The notes below the pieces were generated by a model, which was given only the letters and a program-made list of their open reading frames with translations, was not told the origin of the DNA and did not search any database. Below, in pieces: positions 47,414-58,122 of a stretch of DNA of 64,000 nt. The stretch is taken from positions 5,952,001 through 6,016,000 of the forward strand of contig CM069871.1 in NCBI GenBank assembly GCA_036172665.1. Direction: 5' to 3'. This DNA is from Prosopocoilus inquinatus. Lineage: Eukaryota > Arthropoda > Insecta > Coleoptera > Lucanidae. Numbering within the stretch: the stretch's first letter is position 1; each line of letters begins with the position of its first letter. Position numbers and translations under genes: made by a program.

Positions 47414-49170
47414 TATTATTACTAATTTCAAGCGAAAACTAAAAAAAAATGTATCTAAGTCAGGTTTCCTGAGCCACCTACACTTCTATATTTCTAAGCT
47501 ACATTTAATTTTAATTTGCAATGCTGTACATTATTGTAAATTGTTGTCCTTATATTAGTTTTCGTTTACTCCTCCTGTTACTGTTTAATTTGGGTACACC
47601 ATAGTAGTGTTTTAGAAATCTACGTAGTTTTACTTTATTTTAGGCAACTTCTCATATTTAGTTTAAATTATAACACTCCAGGCTAAGTTGAAAAACAGAT
47701 GGGTATTCCTCAATATTCTGAACTTCGCCTTGTGGTTTGTGCATGCTTATTCGACGTAACATTATACTTCTGTATTTAATATCTTGTTTGGCATTGTCCA
47801 AATAATAATTATTATTAATTATTTAAAAATGTTTAGTTCCGCAGCCACCCAGGACTACGATAATCGTTGGACACACGTTAGTTAAAGGAAAGTTCCAAAT
47901 TCGTCTAGTTAATGCCCATAGGATAATGAATATTATTACGAAACATTAATTACAGTTTCTTTGAAGTGTACTGAACAAACTAAGAGAGTCATACATACAG
48001 GGAAGGGCAAAAGTATGGAACCGGCTTAATATATCGAAAACTGTTTGATGTGTCTGTTTGAAATTTGGTGTGTGATTTGGTTCACACCTACTAAGGCAAT
48101 GATCATTTTTTGGAAGAGTAAATGAAAATTAACTTGAATTTATTTAATAAATAACTCTCAAGAAAAAAATATTTTAAACATTCAAACAAAACATAAAGCA
48201 TTTGTTGTAGAAGTTTAATTTAATTTATTGCTTTACTTATGATTAGTTTTCCGTTTCATAATTTTCATAGCGGTTTTGCAAATGATTACATCGTCCTATT
48301 AAAAACAAAGTAAATTCGGAATTGATGCATTTGCGTTGAATGTATGTTTGTAATATCGTTGAGCATGGGTGTAGCCAAGGTGGGGGCGAATAAGACACTT
48401 GTACTCCCCCTAGCTAAAAAGCAACTATTTCATTTTTTTTCTGAAAATAGTTTATCAAATAAAAAAAAGTTATACAGAAAAAAAAATGTTTGATTTTTCT
48501 GAACGCTACTATACCGTTATTTCTATTCATTCGGAGTGACATTTAATACAGAAAATATTATTTATGAAGCTGAATTATGCTGCTGCATCATGTATAGAGA
48601 AAAACACTTTCCAAATAATCTTAATATAACTCAAGTTTATAAAAATGCTGAAGGGACTCAAATATTTTTAACTGCCAATAGAAAAGCAATAATTTTTTAA
48701 CCACCTAGCACATGGACCACTGAAATTTTTTTTTCTACGTTACGGCGTGACTGACAACGAGATTATATTATGTTAAAAAACAGATTACACAGAAAAAGCG
48801 TAGGTTAGAATAAACAGCAATGATTGAAAGATTCGTGAAAGATCCAAAACAATTGTCATTTACTTTAGAAAACCTAATTTACCCTTCCCTAAAATAAAAT
48901 CATGGCTGTACCCATGTCGTCTAGCTTTTATTAATTAACTAATTAATTATAAATTAATTAAGTTCTTACAAACAATCGTTGAAAAATCCATGAGTTGAAA
49001 ACAATAATAGTTTATTATTTAATTGTTAAACGCATAGTTTACATTTTATCATTTTTCAAATTAAAATAACTCTTTGGTGCAAAAATCTTACGTATAACTA
49101 AAATATCATTATAAAGTATAACTTAAGCGGTCCCTAAATACTGAAATTGTATTACTAGTTTTTAATAAAA

Positions 49171-49258
49171 TCTAAGTAAGATAAGACGTTGACAAAATAT
49201 TTTACATGTAGATATCTAAGTAAGATAAGACGCTGACAAAATATTTTACACGTAGATA
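49171..49258. repeat. 44-bp tandem duplication
   Basis: TCTAAGTAAGATAAGACG starts at 49171 and 49215. The two units differ at only about two positions. Confidence 0.95.
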
Positions 49259-49872
49259 TTAGAAAATCCTGCTATTTACAGACTAACTATTACTATCTCT
49301 GACGATAAGTGACCAAAAACGGATGTTTATTATTACAGATATTACAGGACAAATTTACATGACAATTGTCACAGAATTTTTATTTTTTTCTTCTTCTTCT
49401 TAACGTTTCTTATCCAGGGCAAAGAAACCACTGCTCCGATTTTTCTTCTTTCTGTAACACATGTTAACACATCTTCATTTGTTGTTTTTAAGTTTTAATC
49501 TTAATTCCTCCTTCACATTTTGGAACCGCTACGATTAATTGGTTACATTTCAAATCCCGCGCCCAAAATAACTCGAGAACTGGCGCCCTCATTTGAATTC
49601 CTTTTTAATCTCATTGAATTTTGTCCACTGAAGTGATTTGAGTTGCTGCCTGCTCTTAAAGGCGTCACCGCAACGATATTCTCAAATTAATTAATAGGAG
49701 TACTATTTGATTTCAATAAATAATCCCAGTAATCCCACTGTTTAGCATAATTTTAAGTTAGAAAGGGATGAAATTCTGTAAAAGTTTCATTCTTATAAGG
49801 AGATTTGGTATTGGGGTGTTGTTAATTGGGATTTTGGGTAGGGAAATTTTATTTGAAAAGGAAGGGTCTTGG

Positions 49873-50213
49873 TGTGATTCGGAATCAATAAGACCTAAAT
49901 TACCAATTTGTTTCAATTGTTTATCTGCTCTTGTTTCTGAGATCCAAAATCTATTTGATTTTTTTTTTTTTTGAAATCACAACCTGCTGATTTTTTCCCT
50001 TTATTTAATACTTCGTTTAATTCTCTAAATGGCCAGAGTTAGGAAAAATGGTTTACGTTGATATTCGAGATTTGTTTTCATGTTTTTAAGGCAACTTTTC
50101 TTTAGTTCTATCTGAAACAAATTCGTATTGTAGGTCTTATTGGTCCTAAATTACACACCGAATTTCAAACACATACGTCAAACAGTTTTGGATATTTTAA
50201 ACCAGTTCCATAC
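49873..50213. repeat. Internal copy of the 47998-53508 terminal regions, both orientations
   Basis: From 49873, CAATTTGTTTCAATTGTTTA, TCGTTTAATTCTCTAAA and AAAAATGGTTTA match the reverse complement of 53240-53440. From about 50090, TTGTTTTCATGTTTTTAA and ACGTCAAACAGTTTT match 53140-53480 directly. It looks like a shortened element with two facing ends, lacking the outermost 15-20 bases on the right. Confidence 0.6.
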
Positions 50214-50219
50214 ATTGTG

Positions 50220-51350
50220 AAGAGCAGACTAAAAAATTGTGACCAAAACGTAATTGTGGGAGAAGCCTACGAAAAAAAAAGCCGAAAGAAGAACAGTGGC
50301 ATAAACAGTTGAAGAAGGTTTGAAACTTTTGAGAGAAAAAAAGGGACCACTGAATTTACCATAAATACTACTGAAAGGAAAAACAATGGACTAGATCGAA
50401 ACCCTTGAACATGGTTAAGATCAAAACTTCTGAAGACGACTTAGAAAAGAAGTCGAAAGATGGAAGACGAAAACTTTCCAGTGAGATAGTTTGCAGAAAC
50501 AAAATCAGGTACGTTTGGTGAAAACAACTGAAGAGGAGAATGGAAGACGAAATGGCTTAAATAAGACTATTGAAATTAATGAAGTACGAAAGTGCAAAAC
50601 CTCCGAGAAGGGTTAGAATTGAAGAAAATAGCGAGTTTTTTTTAAAACTTAATAAAGAAAGAAAAGGAGCAACCATTCCAAAAAAAAAAAGTAGTTGGAC
50701 AGTGAGAATGGGATCTATCGTACAAACTGCCTAAAGGATATTGCTAAAAACAATTGAAGAAGAAAGTGAAGAACAAAATGGATTGTGTAGAAATAGAACA
50801 CTTGAGGAGAACACTGATGTTCAAAAGTTCTGAGTTCTGAGAGGAACAGAATTGATAAAAAAAAGAGTAGTTGGAAGAAATGTTCGTTTCAGATCCGCCG
50901 AAAATAGTCAAAAGAAGACGTTGACAGAAAGATACACTCGAAGAAAACTTCCGAAGAATGCTGCAAGTGAGTTTTCTTTTGAAAAAAAAAAATCGAAAGA
51001 GGGAAGACGAAATGTTCTAATGAACACAATCAGATAGGAGGAGAATGAAAGACGAAATGGCTTTTAAAAAAGACAATTGAAGATAACAAAGAAAAAATCA
51101 CTAAAAAAAAACACGTTGTCGAGGAGGCCCCAGATTGGGCGGAAACGGTTGTACGTGGCGTCGCTTGGCAAAACCTTTGCAATCGAAGCTAACCTGCAAT
51201 AATTATATTTTTTATTTTTCTGAAAAAAAAAACGACAAAATACGAAACATGCGGCGAACAAAAATAAAATAAAAGGAGGCTGGCGTTTCTGGGGAAGAGA
51301 AGATCAAATCGCCGGCAGAAAACAAAAAAAAAAAAACTGGAAAACTTGAA
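50220..51350 (+). repeat. Purine-rich degenerate sequence
   Basis: Words such as GAAGACGAAA, GGAAGACGAAATG and ACAATTGAAG recur irregularly (for example GAAGACGAAATGG at 50545 and GAAAGACGAAATGG at 51046). No domain is recognised. It resembles the strand bias of the 3.7-10.6 kb blocks, although I could not align it with them. Confidence 0.4.
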
Positions 51351-51537
51351 CAGTTGTGACAGCAGAAAGGGTTAACATGATAAAAAGAAATAGAAAATAT
51401 TCATATTAAATAGAAAGAAACAAAAACGCGTAGGAAATCGTTCGTTATTCAATTGTCACCCTTAGCTTACAAAAAATGATGATGATAATAATAAGAAAAT
51501 TGTTGAAAATCGTTTTTGATTGTAGTTGATCCCTCCA

Positions 51538-51610
51538 GCAGTCTACGTACAGCAGTTTCGGCCCTATTTGGGGCTTCATCAGCAGAAGCGCAGCTCGAGA
51601 GTTCCACTGC
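51538..51610 (-). ncRNA. Hammerhead ribozyme, copy B with intact catalytic core
   Basis: Read on the minus strand. The core CTGATGA is at 51582-51576. Stem II and loop occupy 51575-51560: GCCC pairs with GGGC around CAAATA, the same loop type as in the Schistosoma hammerhead. GAA follows at 51559-51557, then A-U and C-G pairs of a minimal stem III around TGCT, then GTA (51550-51548), so cleavage would fall between 51548 and 51547. Stem I is weakened: GCTTCTG faces CGTAGAC with two mismatches and two G-U pairs, but an outer GCAGT (51610-51606) can pair with ACTGC (51542-51538). All invariant core bases are present, so residual activity is possible. No Penelope-like ORF is adjacent, and the copy may be a stranded retrozyme-like or element-end fragment. 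Confidence 0.82.
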
Positions 51611-52030
51611 AAACCAAAACGTACTTGACCAAGGATATTCGCAATTGTTAGGTCAAAAAGCGTTCGTAAGATGTCGCCGTTTAAGCTGATAATAAAGAAA
51701 CGCGTGAGTTATTTGGTCTTCAAAGGTTTCTCGTCTTTTCTTGTTTGCAAAAAGAAACCAAAACAATAATAATAATGAAATGCAAAGAAGCAAATGAACA
51801 TCGAATGTTAATTTTAACGGTTTTCGTTGGATTTCATTTATTTTCTTGCGTAGCACTGGTAGAAATAAATTATGAAATGAAAGAGAACAAACACAAGTGT
51901 TCTTTTCAAATGCTTCGCGCCGAAAATCGTCGACTTTTCATTTGTTTTCAGTTTTGTTTTTATTTGCTTCAGGTGCTCCTGGGTGAACGAGAAGCGACGA
52001 TCGTCTTTTGTTTTTCGCTCATCTTGTTCT

Positions 52031-52582
52031 GCATTTTGTTGGTCATTTGTTTCAACAGTTCTTTTTTGTTTGTTTTTATCTAATTAATTTAATATCTCTC
52101 AATGTCACTCAATTTTTTATTAAAAAAATTTATCATTCTGTTTTTAGTTATTTTATAGATTAATTTTGAAATCTTTGGCTATTTGTTTTTTTTTTGTAAT
52201 TTCTACCATCACCACCATCTAGGGCTGGAGAGTTCTCGAGTTATCGGTTGGTTCATAGATGGCGCGACTACTTAAAAAAATACCGATTGACTATCATTGC
52301 ATTTTGTTGTCGTTTGTTTCAACAGTTCTTTCTTGTTTCTTCTCATGTAATTAATTTAATGTCTCTCAATGTCACTCAATTTTTTATTAAGAAAAATGTA
52401 TCAATCTGTTTTTAATTATTTTATAGATTAATTTTGAAATCCTTCGTTATTTCTATTTTTGATTTTGTAACTTCTACCACCATCACCATCACCATCTAGG
52501 GCGTGTCTGGAGACTTCTCGAGACTTTGGTTGGTTCACAGGTGGCGCGCGACTATATAAAAAATTACTAAGCGACTATCATT
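52031..52582. repeat. 268-bp tandem duplication, two copies
   Basis: GCATTTTGTTG starts at 52031 and 52299. Both units run through TCTCTCAATGTCACTCAATT, a CACCATCTAGGGC block and a GGCGCG box (AGATGGCGCGACTA at 52257, AGGTGGCGCGCGACTA at 52540). The (ACC)n/CATCACC run is longer in the second unit. Confidence 0.9.
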
Positions 52583-53510
52583 GGGAGCGTTCAGCCGACG
52601 TAGCAGTTGACGAAAACCAGAAACGTGTTTCATTTATGATGCGCTGAAACATGTTGGAACAGTTGAACGTTATAATAACTGTCAATAAACATTTGATCAC
52701 TGGTTTGAGGTTAGGTTTATGATTAATTATTCTAGATTATAAATTTACAAATTATTTCCAAAAAAAGTGAATTACTTGAAGATGACATGAACTGGAATGC
52801 GATTCAAGTTGTTTCTCAAAATGTTACAAATTTCTGTAAATACCTGTAAATGTACTTTTTGTAACCAGCTGATTATTTTATAAGTACAAAATCCTTTAGT
52901 AGGAGCATTCTTTGACCAGTTTTGCTTAACCATTAACCGTTCAGTGTACCAAAAAAGTCACTATACGTACTCAACAGTTGCGTTCGCTGAACGCGGCTAT
53001 TAACACTGAGATTTATTTTATTAGATTGGCAACACTTTTCAATATTTATGTTTGTATACCACTGTAAAACTCTAACAATCAGAATAGTTTACATCCTTAT
53101 TTTTACCAATACTTAGCAATTTTCTTTAATTCCCCGTATTTGTTTTCATGTTTTTAAAGCAACTTTTATTAAAGTTTTCTTTAATTCTATCTTAAGAACA
53201 ACCCATAATCTTGTGGCCTTCCTGTTTTTCTGCTAAAACTAGTATTTTTGTCGAATATCAACTGATAAACCATTTTTCCAAAGTTTCTCATTCAAAAGTT
53301 ATTTTCTCGAAAATTTTCTTATGTAATAGATAGATATTTTTATGTGGTCGTTTAGAGAATTAAACGAACTATTGAATAAACAGATAAACAATTGAAACAA
53401 ATTGATAATGTAGGTCCTATTGACTCTAAACCATATACCAAATTTCAAATAGATACGTCAAACAGTTTTTGAAATATTAAGCCGCTTCCACACTTTTGCC
53501 CTTCCCTGTA

Positions 53511-55597
53511 TATGTACATATACCGATGATTGACTGAAATTGAGTTCATGGAATATCAATCAATCAAGGAGCAAATAGCGCAAGATATTTGAGGATTGAA
53601 ATTTATGACGAGCACAAGAGATGTCACAACGTTATAAGAGGGGGAAATGCCACCATGTCTTTGAAAGGAACTAGAACGTACAAACGCCATATCCATCTGT
53701 TTTACAAGTATTAGCTTGTACCGCTTTCTGTGAACTGCAACAAACTCTGAGTTACCTCACAGACTTTATGTAAAAAGAAAAATTAAATACAAAGCTAAGA
53801 GGAAAGGTACAAACAAATTAAATACGTTTGAATATTGTACTGCAAAGTTTTAATTTTCGTTTAACGTAAGATGACTATTAACGAAATGTTTAATAAAAGT
53901 ATTTCGAAGCAACTCACATCCGCACGTTTTATTTACGAATGGGTAGCACATTCAGGCTGCTCGAAATTAATGGGCGTATAAAATTTTAATCTATGTATTA
54001 TACAACAGGGCATCTCCCCAATTTGTATCTTATAACTGGCAATTTGGAATCCCGTAAGCTCGATTTTACTCGTGTATTCCTTCTAATTCAATTTAACGTG
54101 TGAATAACGGGATTCGTCGGTATAATATTATAATGAACGCAAGGGGAATGGACTTTTCGTCGGCGTCGTGAACGAAGTGAGTTTCGATTTTCCCCCCAAA
54201 AAATTGCGCTTAATTTCGATTCGAAGAAGAAAAGTGTTGCGAGAAATACTTGAAACGTGCGCTAATGCGAACGGTGGATTACAATGTCGCGAGGCAACTT
54301 CTTTTTCCGAGTCAGCCGTCCTTTTAAATGTGAAAATTTAAATGCGAAGCAAAATTTTCCGGATGGAGTTTCCCTGTTTGAATCCCCTGATACCCGGTCG
54401 TCATAAATTTGATGTAATATTCGATACGTATCCGGTTTCCTTTGTATGAGGAGTTGCTGTGCCAAGTATTTTAATTTCCTGTTTAAGTATTTGCTTTTAG
54501 CTTTCACTTACTTGCTCCGGGGCCCCTCCCTAGTCTTTTGACGAATAAAACAAGAAGATCAAATTGTACCAGCATCCAAAAGTATATTTAAATATACCTA
54601 AAGCTAAAAGTAATTAAAAAAAAATCAAATAATGAAAATAATTTAGGCAAGTCGTACTCCCCAGGGAATTAAAATACGACAAGCTAATAATAACATAAAA
54701 AAACGAACAAGCGAAAAAGACGAAAGTGTGAATGAAGTTAATAACATTTATTACCAATATAAAAACACCAAGTAGTGAGACCCCAAAGCACCCGATAAAG
54801 CGAATTTATTACCACCACAAAGCTTCTCTCCTCGCCCTGTATATAATCACTTAAAGCTCTCCTTTTTTTTATTGTGGTTTTAATTCTCTTGCATTCACTT
54901 CCGAATCGAACAAATTTGATTGTTACCAACAGTTTGATTGATTGTTTGGATTACAAAGTAATCCCCCCCCACCCCTCCCAATGACCCCGAAGCAAACATG
55001 TTTAACGTTTTAATTCACAATCAGTTTTGCATATGCATGGCCGTTCGCTAAAGTAAGACGTCTACAAACGAGGCACGGAGAATATTAAAAGCAGTAATTC
55101 GACCGTAAACAACACAATAAAGTGACTTCTGTAGTTCACCGTGAACTGCAAAACAGAATCGTAAAACGGAAATTCATTTTTAAACTGACTTTGATGATGC
55201 TGGAGTGCACATTACTATGGAAAACTACCTCTTGGCCTACATTTGGAAAACGTTGCCCCGTAAATGCCTTTTCGTACGATCGATAAATAACTCTACTTTA
55301 AATGGTCCTGTCTACAAAAAAAAAAAATCCAAATGAACTTTAAGAACCTCCGAGTGTCAGAGGAAAATTTGTAGATAATAAAAGGATGCAGTGGCAAGAT
55401 TTTTTTTATTCGTCTTATAAGTAAAGGTAATGTTGAATTACTTTTCGTTAAATCAATAATAAACAACAAATCACTAAAAGCCAAACAAATACCGAATATA
55501 TTGTTTTATTTTTACTTTAGGAAACATCCATCCTCAAACACAGATTTAAGATCCCTTCAAATGACTGAGGCCCGATTTCTTGAAGTGATTAATTGGC
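53511..55597. other. Non-coding DNA, nothing recognised
   Basis: About 2 kb without a supported feature. A C-rich run lies at about 54963-54980. Confidence 0.35.
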
Positions 55598-55685
55598 CGA
55601 TTAGTTTAACTAATGATTAGAATGTGACATGCTAGGCAGCGTGTCATAACGTGTATCACATTCTAAGCCTTAGTTAAACTAATCG
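55598..55685. mobile_element. Small hairpin MITE-like element
   Basis: CGATTAGTTTAACTAA at the left and its exact complement at the right bound 88 bp. The inner TTAGAATGTGA also pairs. Limits and superfamily are uncertain. Confidence 0.6.
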
Positions 55686-56090
55686 TTCCCATTTTCTTAT
55701 TAAAAAAAAAAGATAAACGTATGTGTACCCAAATTAATAAGTCACTTAAATTATGCAAAAGCCTTAATACACTATACTTAATACTACATGCGGTACAGTT
55801 TTTAACTTTATCCATACAAATTTCGTAGTTAAGTTCAAGTTACGATGTGTGTGAACAAAGAGACTGCCTAAATACAAGGTCATAGCTGAAGTTCTCTCAT
55901 TAGTAGAACATCTTATCTAATTTATTAACGGCGTAGAAAAGCTTACCGCCGAGAAGGGATTAATAATAATTTGCTCCTAAAATAAACTTGCTGGAAATTA
56001 GTGCACATTTTGAATTAAGAAACGACATTTGTTTTGTCTCATTGGTCACCCCCGTTGTGATTTGATACTTCTTTTGCCTTAATTCGAAAG
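55686..56090. other. Non-coding DNA, nothing recognised
   Basis: AT-rich sequence between a hairpin and the third box cluster, with no supported feature. Confidence 0.3.
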
Positions 56091-56096
56091 AAATTC

Positions 56097-57012
56097 ACTA
56101 GATGGCGTCAACGACATACGTTTTGTAAGTTAATTTAAATCCTTAAGTGGTAAAAACAATTATTTTTAACAGTTGGCAGATTTGATATTTGATTTTGAGC
56201 GGTATGAAGTCAAAATATGATAAACTTCGGTTTTTAAAAAAATGTATTATTTGTCGTCCTATTTTTTTTTAATTAAGATAATAACTATGGATGATGCCAA
56301 CGACATTCTCAACTTTCTTTCTGTAAAGCTAACTGGATTTGTAATTTATTTGGCTTTGATTCACTAAATCCGCGAAAAACTTTAAATTATTTTAAAAATA
56401 CACTTGAATTTGGCGCTTAATATTTCTGAATTCGAGAGGAATTAAATAGATGGCACCACGTCACCGACGTTTTTTTTCCACGTATCAAAAGCGACTCTGT
56501 ATAACATTTTCCTTAAAAGAAAAATCATTTTGAAAGGTAGAAAGTAAAATATGATCAACTCCAGCCAGACTAAAGCTTTTCCAGAAAAACATTCTTGGAT
56601 TTGCCGCTTCATTTTTCATAATTTGAAAAAAAAGTATTGATAGATGGCGCCAACAACGTTCTTAATTTTCCATTGTTAAAACCAACACTGCTTAACATCA
56701 TAATTAAACTGATTTATTTGATTCGGCTGAAATTACCACTGAGACAAAGATTTCTTTCAGTTTTCTTGAACTTGGCGCTTCATTGTCTCTTAGTTCGGAA
56801 GAAATTTGATAGATGGCGCCACCGATATTCTTAATTTGATTTTTAAATGTTTTTTTTTTTTCGGATGCAAAACCAAAATATTCGATTTGTTTAAGTTGTT
56901 TGATTTTACCTCGAAAAGCTAGACGGAAGAAGATTCAGAAAACATTCACGAAATACGAAAAATCAGACGGCGAGGTGTTTACTAAACTTGCGTGTTTATT
57001 GATAGATGGCGC
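56097..57012. repeat. Third cluster of AGATGGCGCCA boxes, opposite orientation
   Basis: AGATGGCGTCA at 56099, AGATGGCACCA at 56448, AGATGGCGCCA at 56642 and 56811, and AGATGGCGCAC at 57004 all read forward on the plus strand; AGACGGCGAGG near 56965 may be a decayed sixth. Spacings are about 350, 194, 169 and 193 bp. Most units carry a TTGGCGCTT or TTGCCGCTT block and a TCGGAAGAAATT-like block before the box. Flanking text differs from the arrays at 19.7 and 41.2 kb. Confidence 0.65.
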
Positions 57013-57412
57013 ACGTATCGGAAAGTGAAACTGCGAGATTGGTTTTCCAAAAAAATTCCAAAACTCCATGTTCTGCATTTTTAATCCTCAGTTGAAAAGA
57101 GTATAATTCGAGAGACAATAATTCTTTAGTATAATAAACTTTTTTTACTCAATAAACCGTTTTAAGTAGACAGCCAAAGTCATTGCCCTGCATAGCCGGT
57201 TGCATGCACGGCAGGCGTTTCCTATTTTTTTAAAGACTACCAACGTCGAATTTCAGAACTACTTCAGATGAAAATGAAACAAACTGATTTAGCTAGCAAG
57301 CAAAAATATTCTCATTTTAAATTTCAATAAGAATTAATAATAATTTTAACGACGAAATCAATAGATATTAAAAAAAAACGACAAAGTTTAAACAATAATA
57401 AATATTTATACT

Positions 57413-57518
57413 TGTAGAGATCTCGCAGCGCGAAGACACCCTGTGGGCGGAGCTTATCTGCTTGTATTGCTTACGTGGCACAGGTCACGTGACAGGCTCG
57501 AGTCGCGAGATCTCTACA
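57413..57518. mobile_element. 106-bp element with 14-bp perfect TIRs, GC-rich
   Basis: TGTAGAGATCTCGC and its complement are the ends. The interior is much richer in G and C than its surroundings and contains the palindrome GTCACGTGAC (57484-57493). It could be a small MITE or an isolated palindromic site. Confidence 0.6.
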
Positions 57519-57885
57519 TCAGATATCAAAATATATGGAGATGGTTTCCATTTTTTGTTAATACAGCTTGAATGGAACTTTGGATTTTTTTCCTTTTTTT
57601 AGGATGTTCGGTTTTTTGTTGACAAGGTCTTCGAAAAATAATAAAAGGTGGATAAATTTGAAAATAAAATAAAATCAACAAAATGAATCTGGAGAAGATA
57701 CAAAACGAATCGAGCAGAGCGGGGTTGGTAAAATAAAAAAGAAAAAGTAAAGTTGCAAATCACATTCAATCGATTTTATAAGTAGACGGAGCAGACCAAT
57801 AAAAACATTAAAGCGAACTCGCTCGAACTCGACTCGGAAAATTAGGGCGTAAACTAATATCGAAAATATAAAACGGAAAACATTA

Positions 57886-58122
57886 AATAATCTAATTTAT
57901 ACGCCATTAATTTTTGCTCGGCTGAAGTGGCATGTTTTTGCCGTCGCTGAAATATTTTACGGCATTCCAGCTTTCATCCCTCGCTCTCTCTCTCTCTCCC
58001 CGTCCGTTTCATAATAATATCAAAAAAAAAAACACAAAATATTGTATCACCCCCCCGGATCTTCGCAGCAATTAACGACGAACGGCTGCCGGCTGAAGTG
58101 GCATGTTCCATTAAAAGAAAAG
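57886..58122 (+). repeat. Duplicated non-coding module, copy 2 (partner at 43571-43784)
   Basis: Shares with copy 1, in order, TCTAATTTATACGCCATTAA, GAAATATTTTACGGC, CCGTTTCAT, ATTGTATCA, GATCTTCGCA, AATTAACG and GTTCCATTAAAA. GCTGAAGTGGCATGTT appears twice within this copy. A (CT)n run interrupts it near 57985. Confidence 0.75.

Larger units (their letters stand above)
43846..47883. mobile_element. 4.0-kb composite interval bounded by about 50-bp inverted repeats
   Basis: The left end (43846-43900) includes TGTAGTCCTGGGTGGC and the right end (47828-47883) its complement GCCACCCAGGACTACG. Outer parts AACTAACG and CGTTAGTT also match. Around 80% of positions agree by eye. A possible AAGGA target duplication flanks both sides. 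Inside are a CR1-like RT pseudogene and two palindromic elements. The boundary repeats may be an old TIR element into which the retrotransposon fragment inserted, or two solo copies in opposite orientation. Confidence 0.55.
47998..53508. mobile_element. 5.5-kb interval with long TIRs, TA-flanked
   Basis: CAGGGAAGGGCAAAAGTATG at the left end and its near complement at the right end (53489-53508) are each flanked by TA (47996-47997, 53509-53510). Complementarity continues inward for about 100 bp (AAAACTGTTTGA, TTTGAAATTTGGT). Ends of this form suit Tc1-like elements. No transposase ORF survives. The interior contains extra copies of the terminal region, purine-rich repeats, a tandem duplication and a hammerhead ribozyme, so this is probably a nest of insertions rather than one element. 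Confidence 0.65.

Noticed and set aside
48364..48916. Possible 553-bp TIR element (CATGGGTGTAGCCA and a near complement)
   Set aside because: Only about 14 bases with two mismatches agree and no target duplication is seen; too weak to call.
51745..52083. 112-codon open frame near the ribozyme as a Penelope-type ORF
   Set aside because: No reverse transcriptase or GIY-YIG motif; it runs into the 268-bp duplication.
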